36,067 nt of DNA from a bacterium (GTDB lineage Bacteria > Patescibacteriota > Patescibacteriia > JACPHY01), in assembly GCA_030646955.1 (NCBI GenBank), contig JAUSKM010000018.1, positions 1 to 36,067 on the forward strand, read 5' to 3'. Of the stretch, positions 14,030 through 21,947 are shown one piece after another. The notes below the pieces were generated by a model. It saw only the letters and a program-made list of their open reading frames with translations, did not search any database and had not been told where the DNA came from. How positions within the stretch are numbered: the first letter of the stretch is position 1; every line of letters begins with the position of its first letter. A program made the position numbers and the translations under genes.

Positions 14030-15103
14030 TTACCGCTTCGCTTCCGTGGTCGCCAGCTGCCCGCATGCGGCGGCAATGTCGTCGCCCATGGTCTTGCGCT
14101 GTGTGACGGTGCACCCCGCATTGAGCAAGATGCGCTTAAACGCATCAATGCGCTCCTGTTGCGCACGGACAAATGGTTTTCCGGCAACAGGATTCCATGG
14201 AATGACATTGATTTTACTAGAGCCAGTCTTGCCAATGTACGTCGCAAGCTCTCGCGCGTGTTCGGGTGTATCGTTGACGCCCTCAAGGAGCGTGTACTCG
14301 TACGTGACGTGATGGCGCCGATTTCCGAGTGTGCGCTCATATCGCCGCGCCCAGTCCGCAAGCCGCTCCAGGAACCTGGGCGCTGTTGTCGGCACGATCG
14401 CACGCCGCTGCTCCTCGTTGACGCTGTGGAGCGAGATAGCAATGCGCACATGGGGCCATGTTGGGTCCGTCAACAGCCGCTCCAATTGCGGCAACACGCC
14501 AACCGTTGAGATCGTGATACGCGTTGCACCAATATCCGTTTCGCGCAGCCACGTTGCGATGGCCTCTTTGACGTTTGCGTAGTTTGCCAGCGGCTCTCCC
14601 ATGCCCATGAAGACGACGTTGCTGATGCGCCCACCTTCCATTGCCGGTTGGTCCGCAAGCCAGTACATCCAAAAACGGTACTGATCCGCAATCTCGTCCG
14701 CGGTGAGGCTGCGCGTGAGCCCCATGGCACCTGTCGCGCAGAACGTACATCCCATGGCGCACCCCACTTGCGAAGAAACGCAGATCGTCCACTGTCCGCG
14801 CCGGTTGGCCATGAGTACACTCTCAAAGAGCAGTCCGTCCGCAGTGGACAGCGCCGCCTTGAACGTATCTCCTGCCCTGCTTCGCAACAACGCGGCCTCC
14901 GCGACAGACATCCACGGCACCGCGCCCAACGCTCCGCGCACGTCCAGCGGCAGCGTAGTCACATCGGCCCACGCGCGGATGTGCGAATCGTATAGCGCCG
15001 CCTCGATTTGTTTGAGCCGGTATGACGCAAGCTGCGGCGCAAGCGCGCGGATGTAATCCGCGCGCGATGTCGTGTCTGTATTGGCGGTACTTGCTGGAGC
15101 CAT
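14030..15103 (-). CDS. rlmN: dual-specificity RNA methyltransferase RlmN
   Basis: A radical-SAM enzyme that makes 2-methyladenosine in 23S rRNA (A2503) and some tRNAs. The 357-residue protein carries the cluster motif C115-x3-C119-x2-C122 (GCAMGCTFCATG), the upstream mechanistic cysteine C108 (CVSSQ) and the methyl-carrying cysteine C347 in DDIAAACGQL. It also has the typical segments FMGMGEPLANY, RITISTVGV and YEYTLLEGVND. The ATG at 15103 is chosen because the longer frame starts with a non-ATG codon near the end of the upstream peroxiredoxin gene. It belongs to the DUF4173-bcp-rlmN-thpR-greA operon. Confidence 0.96.
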   Translation of the reverse strand: MAPASTANTDTTSRADYIRALAPQLASYRLKQIEAALYDSHIRAWADVTTLPLDVRGALGAVPWMSVAEAALLRSRAGDTFKAALSTADGLLFESVLMANRRGQWTICVSSQVGCAMGCTFCATGAMGLTRSLTADEIADQYRFWMYWLADQPAMEGGRISNVVFMGMGEPLANYANVKEAIATWLRETDIGATRITISTVGVLPQLERLLTDPTWPHVRIAISLHSVNEEQRRAIVPTTAPRFLERLADWARRYERTLGNRRHHVTYEYTLLEGVNDTPEHARELATYIGKTGSSKINVIPWNPVAGKPFVRAQQERIDAFKRILLNAGCTVTQRKTMGDDIAAACGQLATTEAKR

Positions 15104-15144
15104 ACGACGTTCTTGCCTGGATGGTAGCACGCCGGATACCCGCG

Positions 15145-15633
15145 TCAAGTGTTCTCGCGGCGCGCTGCCAACTCCTGGACATCCGCAAGCACCTCCGCAG
15201 CATGCCCAGCCGGCTTCACGGTCTCGTACATTTTCGCAATCATTCCCTCCGGATCAATGAGGAACGACACGCGCTTCGTCCCCTCGTACTCACGTCCCAT
15301 GAATTTCTTCATACCCCACACGCCGTACTCGCGCACCACGACCTTCTCTGTATCGGCAAGGAGCGTAAACGGCAGTGCGTGCGTATCCACGAATTTCCGA
15401 TGCAACGCCACGCTGTCGGTGCTCACGCCATACACCACCACCCCCTGCTGCGCGAAATCGTTCCACACATCCCGAATCGCACACGCCTCCGTGGTGCAGC
15501 CAGGCGTCATGTCTTTTGGATAGAAATAGAGCAACACCCACTTCCCGCGCACATCGGTCAGGCGCCGCACGACTCCATCCTGATCTGGAAGCGCGAACTC
15601 TGGTGCCGCGTCGCCGAGACGAAGGTTCGTCAT
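15145..15633 (-). CDS. bcp: BCP/PrxQ-type peroxiredoxin
   Basis: A thiol peroxidase for hydroperoxides, of the monomeric PrxQ class. The 162-residue protein has LLYFYPKDMTPGCTTEAC, with peroxidatic C46 and a second cysteine at C51, the PrxQ spacing in which the resolving cysteine is five residues later. The remaining hallmark segments are GVSTDSVALHRKF, LLADTEKVVVREYGV and RVSFLIDPEG. The start lies 3 nt after the stop of the DUF4173-like gene, an operon arrangement. This is the second peroxiredoxin in the window besides the AhpC-type one. Confidence 0.95.
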   Translation of the reverse strand: MTNLRLGDAAPEFALPDQDGVVRRLTDVRGKWVLLYFYPKDMTPGCTTEACAIRDVWNDFAQQGVVVYGVSTDSVALHRKFVDTHALPFTLLADTEKVVVREYGVWGMKKFMGREYEGTKRVSFLIDPEGMIAKMYETVKPAGHAAEVLADVQELAARRENT

Positions 15634-15636
15634 AGC

Positions 15637-17124
15637 TTATTGTTGCAGGATTGCTGCACACGAGCGCCGAGCAAAAAAGTGGTAGGTGCGCCACCCGCCC
15701 CACTTCCGCTCATTATCGCAGTGCTGCCGCATCTGCTCCATTGGTGTTGTCTTGATAGGACCCGGGAATCCGTTGAGCACATCATGGGGAGCTGCAAGAA
15801 GTGGCGTCCATGCATCCGGGCTGCGATGCAGGAGGTAGGTCACATCAAATTCGGGCCGATGCGCAAATCCGGAAAGCTCCCGCCGCACGTTCCACGCAGC
15901 CACCACGCGCTCCATGGGGAACGACATCGTGAGTGTAAACGCAACGATGCCGAGCATGACCAGCTGACGCAAGAGCTGCGCGAGCGTCCGTGAACGCCAC
16001 AGCGCAACGCCCAACAACACCAGCGCAATAATGATGGTGACCACGGCAACAGTTGCGTACATGCGCGAGAGCGTGAGGCCGTACACCGCCTCATACCGAA
16101 TGATGCGCTGCAGGGCGCTGATCGCTACAACAACGGTGCACGCAATGAACACCGATGCCGCGCTAAGCGTCACACGCCGCGCACGCAGATCCGCTTGCGC
16201 CATCACGAAATACCAGAGGAGCACGGTCAGGAGCGCAAAAATGCTGGCGAGCACCAGCTCACCAAAACTCTGCCGCGCCAGCCCGGCGTAGGTGAGGTTG
16301 TGCGCACGCATCCATGCATCGCTGGCAAACATTTCTGGCACCTGGAACGCGAGGAACACGAAAAACAGCACGTTGAGCAGCACAAAGAACGTTGTGGCAG
16401 TCACCGCGGGAACGCGAACATTGAACGTCCGATGTTGCTTTGCGGGAAACAATACCAATCCACCGACAAATCCCCCAAGGAGTACCGCCAGCGCCGCACG
16501 CATAATCCAGCCCGATACATCATCGATAGCATACACATGGGTCCATGCGAGCACCCCGTCAACAAGCCCGCTAAACGCCGCATTCGCCTCCATGAATACC
16601 GTGCTGAATACCGCAAGAAAGGGAATGGCGATGACCACGCCCGCGATGATGCCATACACAATCCTCGATCGCTCCCCTCGCCGATGTCCGATCGCTTCGA
16701 TCACCGCCGCATGAGTTCCGCGGAGCGCGAGCGGCGCAAACGCGAATGGCCCAAAGACGCCTACCCAGAACGCGCTGCGTAGGCGGATGTGATCAGAGAG
16801 GAGGTGGACGATGAACACTACGAGTAATCCGATCGCACCCAGCGTTCCCAACATCAACACAGCAGGATTTGCGTACAACGTCATGTCAACCGCCAGGATC
16901 ACAATAGGAATCGCAAGCAGCCAGGCCTCCCGATGCACCACGCGCTTGCTCGCGTATGCAAATGCACCAAATACCGCAAGCATGCCCAGGATGAACAAGG
17001 ACGTACCAAGTCCCGGTAACTCTTCACCGACACGCGTCCACTCGCGCAGCACAAAATAGGTTACCGCAACCACAGCGACACCCAAAACAATGCGACGTCG
17101 CACCGCGGGCGTGAGTTCGATCAT
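15637..17124 (-). CDS. polytopic membrane protein, DUF4153/DUF4173-like
   Basis: A 495-residue integral membrane protein with roughly ten to twelve transmembrane segments from residue 12 to about 415 and a soluble C-terminal tail of some 70 residues. The segment around LVLFPAKQHRTFNVR, followed by VLLNVLFFVFLAFQ and LTYAGLARQSFGELV, matches the DUF4173 pattern (FPA-x-Q, LN-x2-F, TYA-x2-ARQ-F-EL). Function is unknown in the family. The ATG at 17124 is the first methionine of the hydrophobic part; the frame extends upstream into repeat DNA with no support. It appears to be the first gene of a five-gene operon with bcp, rlmN, thpR and greA. Confidence 0.82.
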   Translation of the reverse strand: MIELTPAVRRRIVLGVAVVAVTYFVLREWTRVGEELPGLGTSLFILGMLAVFGAFAYASKRVVHREAWLLAIPIVILAVDMTLYANPAVLMLGTLGAIGLLVVFIVHLLSDHIRLRSAFWVGVFGPFAFAPLALRGTHAAVIEAIGHRRGERSRIVYGIIAGVVIAIPFLAVFSTVFMEANAAFSGLVDGVLAWTHVYAIDDVSGWIMRAALAVLLGGFVGGLVLFPAKQHRTFNVRVPAVTATTFFVLLNVLFFVFLAFQVPEMFASDAWMRAHNLTYAGLARQSFGELVLASIFALLTVLLWYFVMAQADLRARRVTLSAASVFIACTVVVAISALQRIIRYEAVYGLTLSRMYATVAVVTIIIALVLLGVALWRSRTLAQLLRQLVMLGIVAFTLTMSFPMERVVAAWNVRRELSGFAHRPEFDVTYLLHRSPDAWTPLLAAPHDVLNGFPGPIKTTPMEQMRQHCDNERKWGGWRTYHFFARRSCAAILQQ

Positions 17125-17186
17125 ACGGTATGGTTGCTGTTTGGCCTGTAGAAAAAATGAAAAACATCGCCCCGTATTCCGTATTC

Positions 17187-17325
17187 CGTCATTGCGAACC
17201 CGCGAAGTGGCGTTCCTGCGCCATCCCGAGCGAGGTCTGCAGAGCAAGAGACCCCACACCTCCCATGAACCGTACGGGATCCTTCGGTCGAGGACTCCCT
17301 CAAGACGACGTTGGAACGTCGTCTT
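17187..17325. repeat. composite intergenic repeat with terminal cruciform
   Basis: Three repeat-like parts in series can be read. The first is cgtcattgcgaacccgcgaa at 17187. The second is gccatcccgagcgaggtctg, with internal ggtct/agacc arms. The third is gggatccttcggtcgaggac, leading into ctccctcaagacgac. A perfect 11-bp inverted pair, aagacgacgtt (17302-17312) with aacgtcgtctt (17315-17325), follows. From memory, gtcattgcgag and gggatccttcgg parts recur in intergenic repeats of many bacteria. The rest of the 17125-17485 gap holds only the promoter of the next gene. Confidence 0.55.
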
Positions 17326-17407
17326 ACCATGAACGATGCGCTGAACATGGTGCGTATAGCACAGCTAGTATCGCATGGCCGCAGAGACCACACAAATACG
17401 AGCAATA

Positions 17408-17436
17408 TTGACGAACTCCATGGTAATTCGTATGCT
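17408..17436 (+). promoter_or_regulatory. sigma70-type promoter for the 17486 gene
   Basis: TTGACG (17408-17413) and TATGCT (17431-17436) are separated by 17 bases. The leader would be about 43 nt, ending in a strong Shine-Dalgarno. Confidence 0.7.
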
Positions 17437-17485
17437 GGAAAATACGAGGAGCTGTTCCTTGCAACCGACAAGAGAGGAGGTGCTC

Positions 17486-18106
17486 GTGAAGCTGACGTCG
17501 ACGATGCTCGTTGCGGTCGCGCTCGTGGTGGCAGCGTTCTCCATGAACCAACGCCGCGATCCGATTCCAAGCTGTGACGAGGGCTGCACGTGCTCGGCAC
17601 CGGACGAAACCTCGCCTGCGGATCGCATCCAGATCTGTGGCACGTTCTCGCCGGCGCCGGCTGTCACCACCGCACCCCTCCGCTTGTCACTGCCGCCGGA
17701 GCGCACCGAGTGGCTGCTCGTGGAGCCGCTCACCACCCCAACGCTGGACTGCCGCATCGGTGGCGAGTACTGCGCGATCGCGATGGTGTACGGTGGGGGC
17801 CTCTGCTTCGTGAACCTGTTCTACGGTGGATTCGCCCCGGTGCTTGCCCTGCCGGACGCGGACCCGCGTGACTCCTACCTCTCGTACCAGCTCACGCCGA
17901 CCGCATGGAACCGATGGGCGGATGCGTCACATGCGCACCATCCGCCGTGGCCGTGTGCAACCGGCACGATGCTCGCCGTCCCCGCAGAGATCGCTCCCCT
18001 CATCTTTGCTCCGCTCACCACGGGACGCGACCTCCCGGATACCGCGTACCCGCGCTACGTCCAAGGCACCAATCCCGCGCCTCACCGCGCAAGCACCTGG
18101 CATTAG
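17486..18106 (+). CDS. secreted or membrane-anchored cysteine-containing orphan protein
   Basis: A 206-residue protein whose N-terminus (VKLTSTMLVAVALVVAAFS) is a signal peptide or membrane anchor. A cysteine cluster, CDEGCTCSAPDE, follows at about residues 29-40. The rest is Pro-rich and uncharged, with more cysteines (QICGTF, LDCRIGGEYCA, GLCF, WPCATG) that could form disulfides outside the cytoplasm. I recognise no family. The GTG start at 17486 is fixed by AGAGGAGG (17473-17480) 5 nt upstream. The same frame opens further upstream without a ribosome site. Consensus promoter and strong terminator make it a single-gene unit. Confidence 0.72.
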   Translation: MKLTSTMLVAVALVVAAFSMNQRRDPIPSCDEGCTCSAPDETSPADRIQICGTFSPAPAVTTAPLRLSLPPERTEWLLVEPLTTPTLDCRIGGEYCAIAMVYGGGLCFVNLFYGGFAPVLALPDADPRDSYLSYQLTPTAWNRWADASHAHHPPWPCATGTMLAVPAEIAPLIFAPLTTGRDLPDTAYPRYVQGTNPAPHRASTWH

Positions 18107-18123
18107 CGCGCCACGCACACCAC

Positions 18124-18164
18124 GCCCCTCCAGCACACACTGGAGGGGCTCATTCTTGTTTTTT
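18124..18164 (+). terminator. strong intrinsic terminator
   Basis: A 10-bp stem, gcccctccag (18124-18133) with ctggaggggc (18140-18149), is followed by tcattcttgtttttt. It closes the 17486 transcription unit. Confidence 0.88.
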
Positions 18165-18182
18165 GTTCCCCTCTTGAGCGGA

Positions 18183-18746
18183 TTACGCGATCACAACAAC
18201 CCGTTCTCCAAACACGTAAACAATCTCCGTTCCCTGAAATTGCGTCACCAGTTCCGACGCTTTGGGGGAGGTATGCCCGTGGAGCAGATACCTTGGTCGC
18301 TCGCGTTCCAGGTAGTCACGTAGGCCGCGAAAACCCTCGTGTGCGAGTTCGCCTGGCTCGTCATTCATGCCGAACGGCGGGCAGTGCGTCACCATGACAT
18401 CAACGCGAGGGAAGACGCGAAGCATCTCGCTTGCCTCCTCCTGCGTGTACATCTTCGCAAACGGAGAATCCTTGTAACGAACGCTGCCCTCGAAGCCGCC
18501 AAACATGACTCCCTGTACGGTGACAGTAGCACGGTGCAAATTCTGAATCCCGAGCGCATCCATGTATGTGCCAGAACAATGATTTCCGTACACACCGAGT
18601 TTCGGAATCTCCGTGATGGACTCCAACTCACGAATTTGTTGCAGCTCGAGATCACCGAGCGTCACGATAGCATCCACCGGCGTCTCTCCTATCATCTGAC
18701 GGATGGATCGGGAAGGCGCACGATCAGCAAGCACGAGCAGGTTCAT
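18183..18746 (-). CDS. metallophosphoesterase
   Basis: A calcineurin-like phosphoesterase of 187 residues with most metal-binding motifs: D8 in LADRAPS, D32 in LGDLE, N55-H56 in YGNHC, H121 in VTHCPPFG and H156-G-H158 in LLHGHTSP. The first motif, normally D-x-H, reads D-x-A, so one metal ligand is absent. The fold is otherwise complete, resembling small YfcE-like enzymes that cleave phosphodiesters. The start lies 3 nt after the ABC-F stop, so both are co-transcribed. The substrate cannot be read from the sequence. Confidence 0.88.
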   Translation of the reverse strand: MNLLVLADRAPSRSIRQMIGETPVDAIVTLGDLELQQIRELESITEIPKLGVYGNHCSGTYMDALGIQNLHRATVTVQGVMFGGFEGSVRYKDSPFAKMYTQEEASEMLRVFPRVDVMVTHCPPFGMNDEPGELAHEGFRGLRDYLERERPRYLLHGHTSPKASELVTQFQGTEIVYVFGERVVVIA

Positions 18747-18749
18747 ATC

Positions 18750-20213
18750 CTATGCGCGTAAATCGATCGTCTCATCAATGCGTACTTGCGCGATAAAATC
18801 GGGGATGTGGCTCACCAGAATCATCGCACCTTCGTACGCATCCAGCGCTTTCGCGATGATGGGGAGGTGACGGAAGTTGATATGGTTGGTCGGCTCATCC
18901 AGCAACAGGAGGCCCGGACGCATGAGCATGAGGCGCGCCATACCCAACAGACCCTTCTGTCCTTCGGAGAGCCGCGCGATCTCGTTGCCCAACGCGCGCC
19001 CGTCCAACAGAAATCCGGAAGCTGTTGAACGAATGATGTGCTCATCTGGTTGCGCCATGACCCCCGCAAGGCACTCGTACCCCGTCTGCGCGCCGTCGAG
19101 CATGGAGAAGTCCTGGCGGTAGTACCCCACCCGCACCCCATCCCCGATGGTCGCGCCCGGCTCCTTCCCGTGCGCAATGCGATCCAGGAGGGTAGTCTTC
19201 CCGATCCCGTTTGGACCCGCCAGCACGATATGCGTTCCCTTGCGCAAGATGCGATCGAGTTGCCGCGGTGCTGGATCGCCATCTTTCAGCACCGTGACCG
19301 TCCCCAGCTCCAGAATTCTGCCGTTCGTGTAGGTGTCAAACTCTTGCACGGGAATCGTGAACGGGCGGATGGTCTTATCCTCGCGCCGCACGTCCACCAT
19401 GCCCTCCTCCGCCTCCTCGGCCGCCTCACGCATGCGCTTCGCAACAGCACGCAGCTTCCCGCCCTTGTGCGCGAACACCTCGGACTGCGCACGCTTCTTG
19501 CGAATTTCCATCTCCGCCCGCGCGTTCTGCCGTCGCTCGCGCTCCAGGCGCTGTGTGATGTCCTCCATCACGTTGTAGTAGTTGCCAGCGTACTGCTCCA
19601 CGGTGTGCGTATGTACATCCAGGTAGAGCACGCCGTCCGTAAAAGTATTCAAGAACTCCGCGTCGTGCGAGATGACGATGACCGTCTTCTCGTACATCAT
19701 CAAAAAACCGGTGAGGTGATCAATACCCTCCTGGTCCAGGTTGTTCGTCGGCTCATCCAACAGCAGGATATCCGGATCCTCCAGCAGCGCGTGCGCCAGA
19801 AGGAGTCGCGCCTGCTGGCCGCCGGAAAACGCACGCACCTGCTTGTCGAGATCGCAGGAAAGCTGCACCACCGCAAGCACTCGCGCGATGCGTTGGTCCA
19901 AATTCCCCGGCACCTCGCGGAACGCCAACGCAAAATACTCGCGCACCGTGAGGTCGCGGTGCTCGGGAACCATCACCTGTCGCGCAATGCCCACGGTTGC
20001 ATCCGGCGGGGTGACCGAGATCGTTCCCTCCGCTGGCTGCTGTTGCCCCAGGATTAACGTGAAAAGCGAGGTCTTCCCCGCGCCGTTCTGCCCCATGAGC
20101 GCAATCCGCGAACCATTCCGAACAGAAAAACTGGCCGCATCTAGGATGGGCTTCTGCTCCCCGTACCCAAACGTCACTCCGCTGAACCGCAGTACAACAT
20201 GATCATTCGCCAT
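18750..20213 (-). CDS. ABC-F family ATPase (ribosome-associated type)
   Basis: A 487-residue soluble protein with two ABC cassettes and no membrane segment, the plan of ABC-F factors that act on the ribosomal E site. Cassette 1 has Walker A GQNGAGKTS (41-49), signature AFSGGQQ and LLLDEPTNNLD. A charged linker follows (about 225-280, including RLERERRQNARAEMEIRKKR). Cassette 2 has GPNGIGKTT, a signature LSEGQ in place of LSGGQ, and DEPTNHINF where NHLD is normal, so the second site looks less canonical. Which ABC-F subclass it is (translation factor or antibiotic protection) cannot be settled by eye. Confidence 0.92.
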   Translation of the reverse strand: MANDHVVLRFSGVTFGYGEQKPILDAASFSVRNGSRIALMGQNGAGKTSLFTLILGQQQPAEGTISVTPPDATVGIARQVMVPEHRDLTVREYFALAFREVPGNLDQRIARVLAVVQLSCDLDKQVRAFSGGQQARLLLAHALLEDPDILLLDEPTNNLDQEGIDHLTGFLMMYEKTVIVISHDAEFLNTFTDGVLYLDVHTHTVEQYAGNYYNVMEDITQRLERERRQNARAEMEIRKKRAQSEVFAHKGGKLRAVAKRMREAAEEAEEGMVDVRREDKTIRPFTIPVQEFDTYTNGRILELGTVTVLKDGDPAPRQLDRILRKGTHIVLAGPNGIGKTTLLDRIAHGKEPGATIGDGVRVGYYRQDFSMLDGAQTGYECLAGVMAQPDEHIIRSTASGFLLDGRALGNEIARLSEGQKGLLGMARLMLMRPGLLLLDEPTNHINFRHLPIIAKALDAYEGAMILVSHIPDFIAQVRIDETIDLRA

Positions 20214-20230
20214 AGCGTATCCGGCAAAAC

Positions 20231-20258
20231 AAAAAAGGATGTCTCCTCAAGACATCCT
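20231..20258 (-). terminator. intrinsic terminator before the ABC-F gene
   Basis: On the minus strand ggatgtc pairs with gacatcc (plus 20251-20257 with 20237-20243) and is followed by TTTTTTG. It stops transcripts from the pilin operon from entering the ABC-F gene. Confidence 0.8.
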
Positions 20259-20307
20259 AACATAGCACTTTATTCGTATCAATACCAAACCAATTGTCGG
20301 CACGCCA

Positions 20308-20339
20308 AACGCGAGCGCCCCATCAGAGGAGCGCTCGCG
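20308..20339 (-). terminator. hairpin downstream of the pilin gene
   Basis: gcgagcgc (20311-20318) pairs with gcgctcgc (20331-20338). On the minus strand the stem ends in GTTTGG. It lies 47 nt after the pilin stop, upstream of the stronger T6 terminator, giving tandem terminators. Confidence 0.6.
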
Positions 20340-20385
20340 TGGCACGCGATTCAATCAATGGCCGATCTATGTCCCACCTCCATTC

Positions 20386-20859
20386 CTAGCGCTGCACCGA
20401 GATGCCTGCCGGCGTGTTCTCTGGGTCGCACGCGCCAACCGTGAGCGCGCCCGTCGCAGTTCGCATGATGTAGTAATCGGTATTCGCGTCCGTCCCCGTG
20501 CTCGGGTCGCTCGGGATTACAGGAATCTTCCCCGCTCCAACGAGCCCCGTGAGATCCGCGCACGCGGCCTGCGTCGTCTGCGCAGTACACGTCGTGTTCG
20601 CGCCGCTTGCGCACGTTCCGACAACGTAGTACGACCCGGCCGCGAGGTTCGCGATAGCGTCGAGGTACGCACCGTCGCGATCCACCTGATCCAACTTCGA
20701 CGCCTCGAGTACCGCCGTCACGTCCGACCACCGCTGCGAATCTCGCGCGTCCTGGAAACGCGTCAACGGATCGAGCGTCACAAATACCACTACCGCCAAG
20801 ATCGCAATAATCGCGATCACGATAAGCAGCTCCACCAGCGTAAAAGCGCTCCTGCGCAT
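20386..20859 (-). CDS. type IV pilin, probable major pilin
   Basis: A 157-residue prepilin. A 5-residue basic leader (MRRSA) precedes FTLVELLIVIAIIAILAVVV, with the conserved Glu at mature position 5. The residue before the cleavage site is Ala, not the usual Gly. The globular part has four cysteines (VGTCAS, TTCTAQ, ACADL, GACDPE) that could make disulfides. The open frame extends upstream past hairpins without any pilin sequence. An alternative ATG at 20901 would give a 19-residue leader. It is the promoter-distal gene of the pilus operon, separated from it by a stem-loop, and is followed by tandem terminators. Confidence 0.9.
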   Translation of the reverse strand: MRRSAFTLVELLIVIAIIAILAVVVFVTLDPLTRFQDARDSQRWSDVTAVLEASKLDQVDRDGAYLDAIANLAAGSYYVVGTCASGANTTCTAQTTQAACADLTGLVGAGKIPVIPSDPSTGTDANTDYYIMRTATGALTVGACDPENTPAGISVQR

Positions 20860-20923
20860 ACGGAGAAGGGATAGTGAATACACGGTCTCTGTGTTCAGCA
20901 TACCGCCATTGCGGCGGAGATGG

Positions 20924-20932
20924 TTATCCACA
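20924..20932 (+). promoter_or_regulatory. perfect DnaA-box 9-mer
   Basis: ttatccaca matches the strict DnaA-box consensus exactly. It lies in the leader before the pilin gene. Only this one copy is apparent here, so it is unlikely to be an origin, and chance occurrence is possible. Confidence 0.35.
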
Positions 20933-20939
20933 GAGCAGA

Positions 20940-20975
20940 ACAGCACCGCGCGTCGCGCACGCCGCGCGGTGCTGT
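20940..20975 (-). terminator. long stem-loop between the minor-pilin genes and the pilin gene
   Basis: A perfect 13-bp stem, acagcaccgcgcg (20940-20952) with cgcgcggtgctgt (20963-20975). On the minus strand it is followed by TCTGCTCTG rather than a T-run. It sits 9 nt past the preceding stop and could attenuate transcription or protect the pilin mRNA's 5' end. Confidence 0.6.
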
Positions 20976-20984
20976 CCGCCTCCT

Positions 20985-21374
20985 TCATTCACTCCACGAC
21001 GTCAATACAAACGGACTCATTGCAACGCCCACAGTGACCGCCCGCGATATGGAGCCAATCGTACCAGTGACGGCCACCGTCCTCCACCCGTCGCTCCCGC
21101 TCACGACGATGATGCATGCCGCGTCCCCGATCGTCGTGCTGCCGCCAGCATACGCTGCGTCCCGACGAAGTTGCAGCAGTGCTTCCTCAACGCAGCCATC
21201 AATGGCCGACGCCGCAACGCCGCCCTCGGCAGCGGTCACGCTGATATCGAGCTGCGTGAGCGTGCGAAAGGACGCGCCAACGGCCAGCACGACAAATGCT
21301 GTCGCAATAACAAGCACAACCAAGGTGAGCACAAAGCCGTGCGGATCATTGCGAGCGTCGCGTGCGTGGTCCAT
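20985..21374 (-). CDS. PilX-like minor pilin or pilus-associated protein
   Basis: A 129-residue protein with a short charged leader ending HG|FVLTLVVLVIATAFVVLAVG, one hydrophobic helix, then a conserved-looking ALLQLRRDAAYA helix. The leader and G|F junction suit prepilin peptidase, but the Glu at mature position 5 is missing (FVLTL). This is a feature of the PilX group, which tends to have AE-A-AL-A helices after the membrane segment. The start at 21374 is 7 nt after the upstream pilin gene. It is translated as part of the minor-pilin cluster. Confidence 0.72.
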   Translation of the reverse strand: MDHARDARNDPHGFVLTLVVLVIATAFVVLAVGASFRTLTQLDISVTAAEGGVAASAIDGCVEEALLQLRRDAAYAGGSTTIGDAACIIVVSGSDGWRTVAVTGTIGSISRAVTVGVAMSPFVLTSWSE

Positions 21375-21381
21375 AGGGATG

Positions 21382-21945
21382 TTATCGGCGAAACGTTGCG
21401 GCGGTTGTCCATGTACGCTGCGCGCCATACCTCGTGTCGTCACCGGGATTCACTGCCGCAAGGCCGAGTGTCACCTCGATGCTGGTCATGCCGGCGGTTG
21501 TCCGATTGCGAACGATAAACTGCGTCACGTCCACCGCGTCGCTCGTGAGATCAAGGGCGGGTCCGCTCCCCTCCTGAACGCGGAGCTTCCGAACCGTGAC
21601 GGTTTGCCCCCCAAAGGGGACGTCTCGCTGCGCAGTATCCAGCACGATGCGCATGCCGTCGCCACGAGTGAACGCGAGCGTCCCCGGGTGGACATCGTAC
21701 ACCGTCACCGTATCCAGCACCTGTGCGCTGCGTAGATGTCGCTGGAGCGCAGTGAGGGCAAACGCGCCAACTGCGTCCACTTCCGCAACGCGCTCCTGCG
21801 CGACCGCGTCATGGATGAAGACCCACGCGATTGTCGTTGCTGGCACCGTCACCAATACGACAATGCCGAGGTAGACGACAACCTCAAGGAGTGTGAATCC
21901 TGAGCGTCTCGTTCGGCGGCCGATGGACAGTGGGCGGATAGACAT
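21382..21945 (-). CDS. PilW/GspJ-like minor pilin
   Basis: A 187-residue prepilin with leader ending RRSG and mature start FTLLEVVVYLGIVVLV, with Glu at position 5. The remainder is a beta-rich domain (VTVYDVHPGTLAFTRGDGMR, later DVTQFIVRNRTTAGMTSIEVTL) typical of PilW/GspJ proteins at the pilus tip complex. The start follows the PilV-like stop by 2 nt. Confidence 0.85.
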   Translation of the reverse strand: MSIRPLSIGRRTRRSGFTLLEVVVYLGIVVLVTVPATTIAWVFIHDAVAQERVAEVDAVGAFALTALQRHLRSAQVLDTVTVYDVHPGTLAFTRGDGMRIVLDTAQRDVPFGGQTVTVRKLRVQEGSGPALDLTSDAVDVTQFIVRNRTTAGMTSIEVTLGLAAVNPGDDTRYGAQRTWTTAATFRR

Positions 21946-21947
21946 AC

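Noticed and set aside
17121-17600. Minus-strand frames over the composite repeat and the start of the 17486 gene
   Set aside because: They run through repeat DNA and opposite a gene with clear promoter and ribosome site.
20924-20932. Replication origin
   Set aside because: A single DnaA box, no dnaA or dnaN nearby, no AT-rich unwinding region and no second box cluster.
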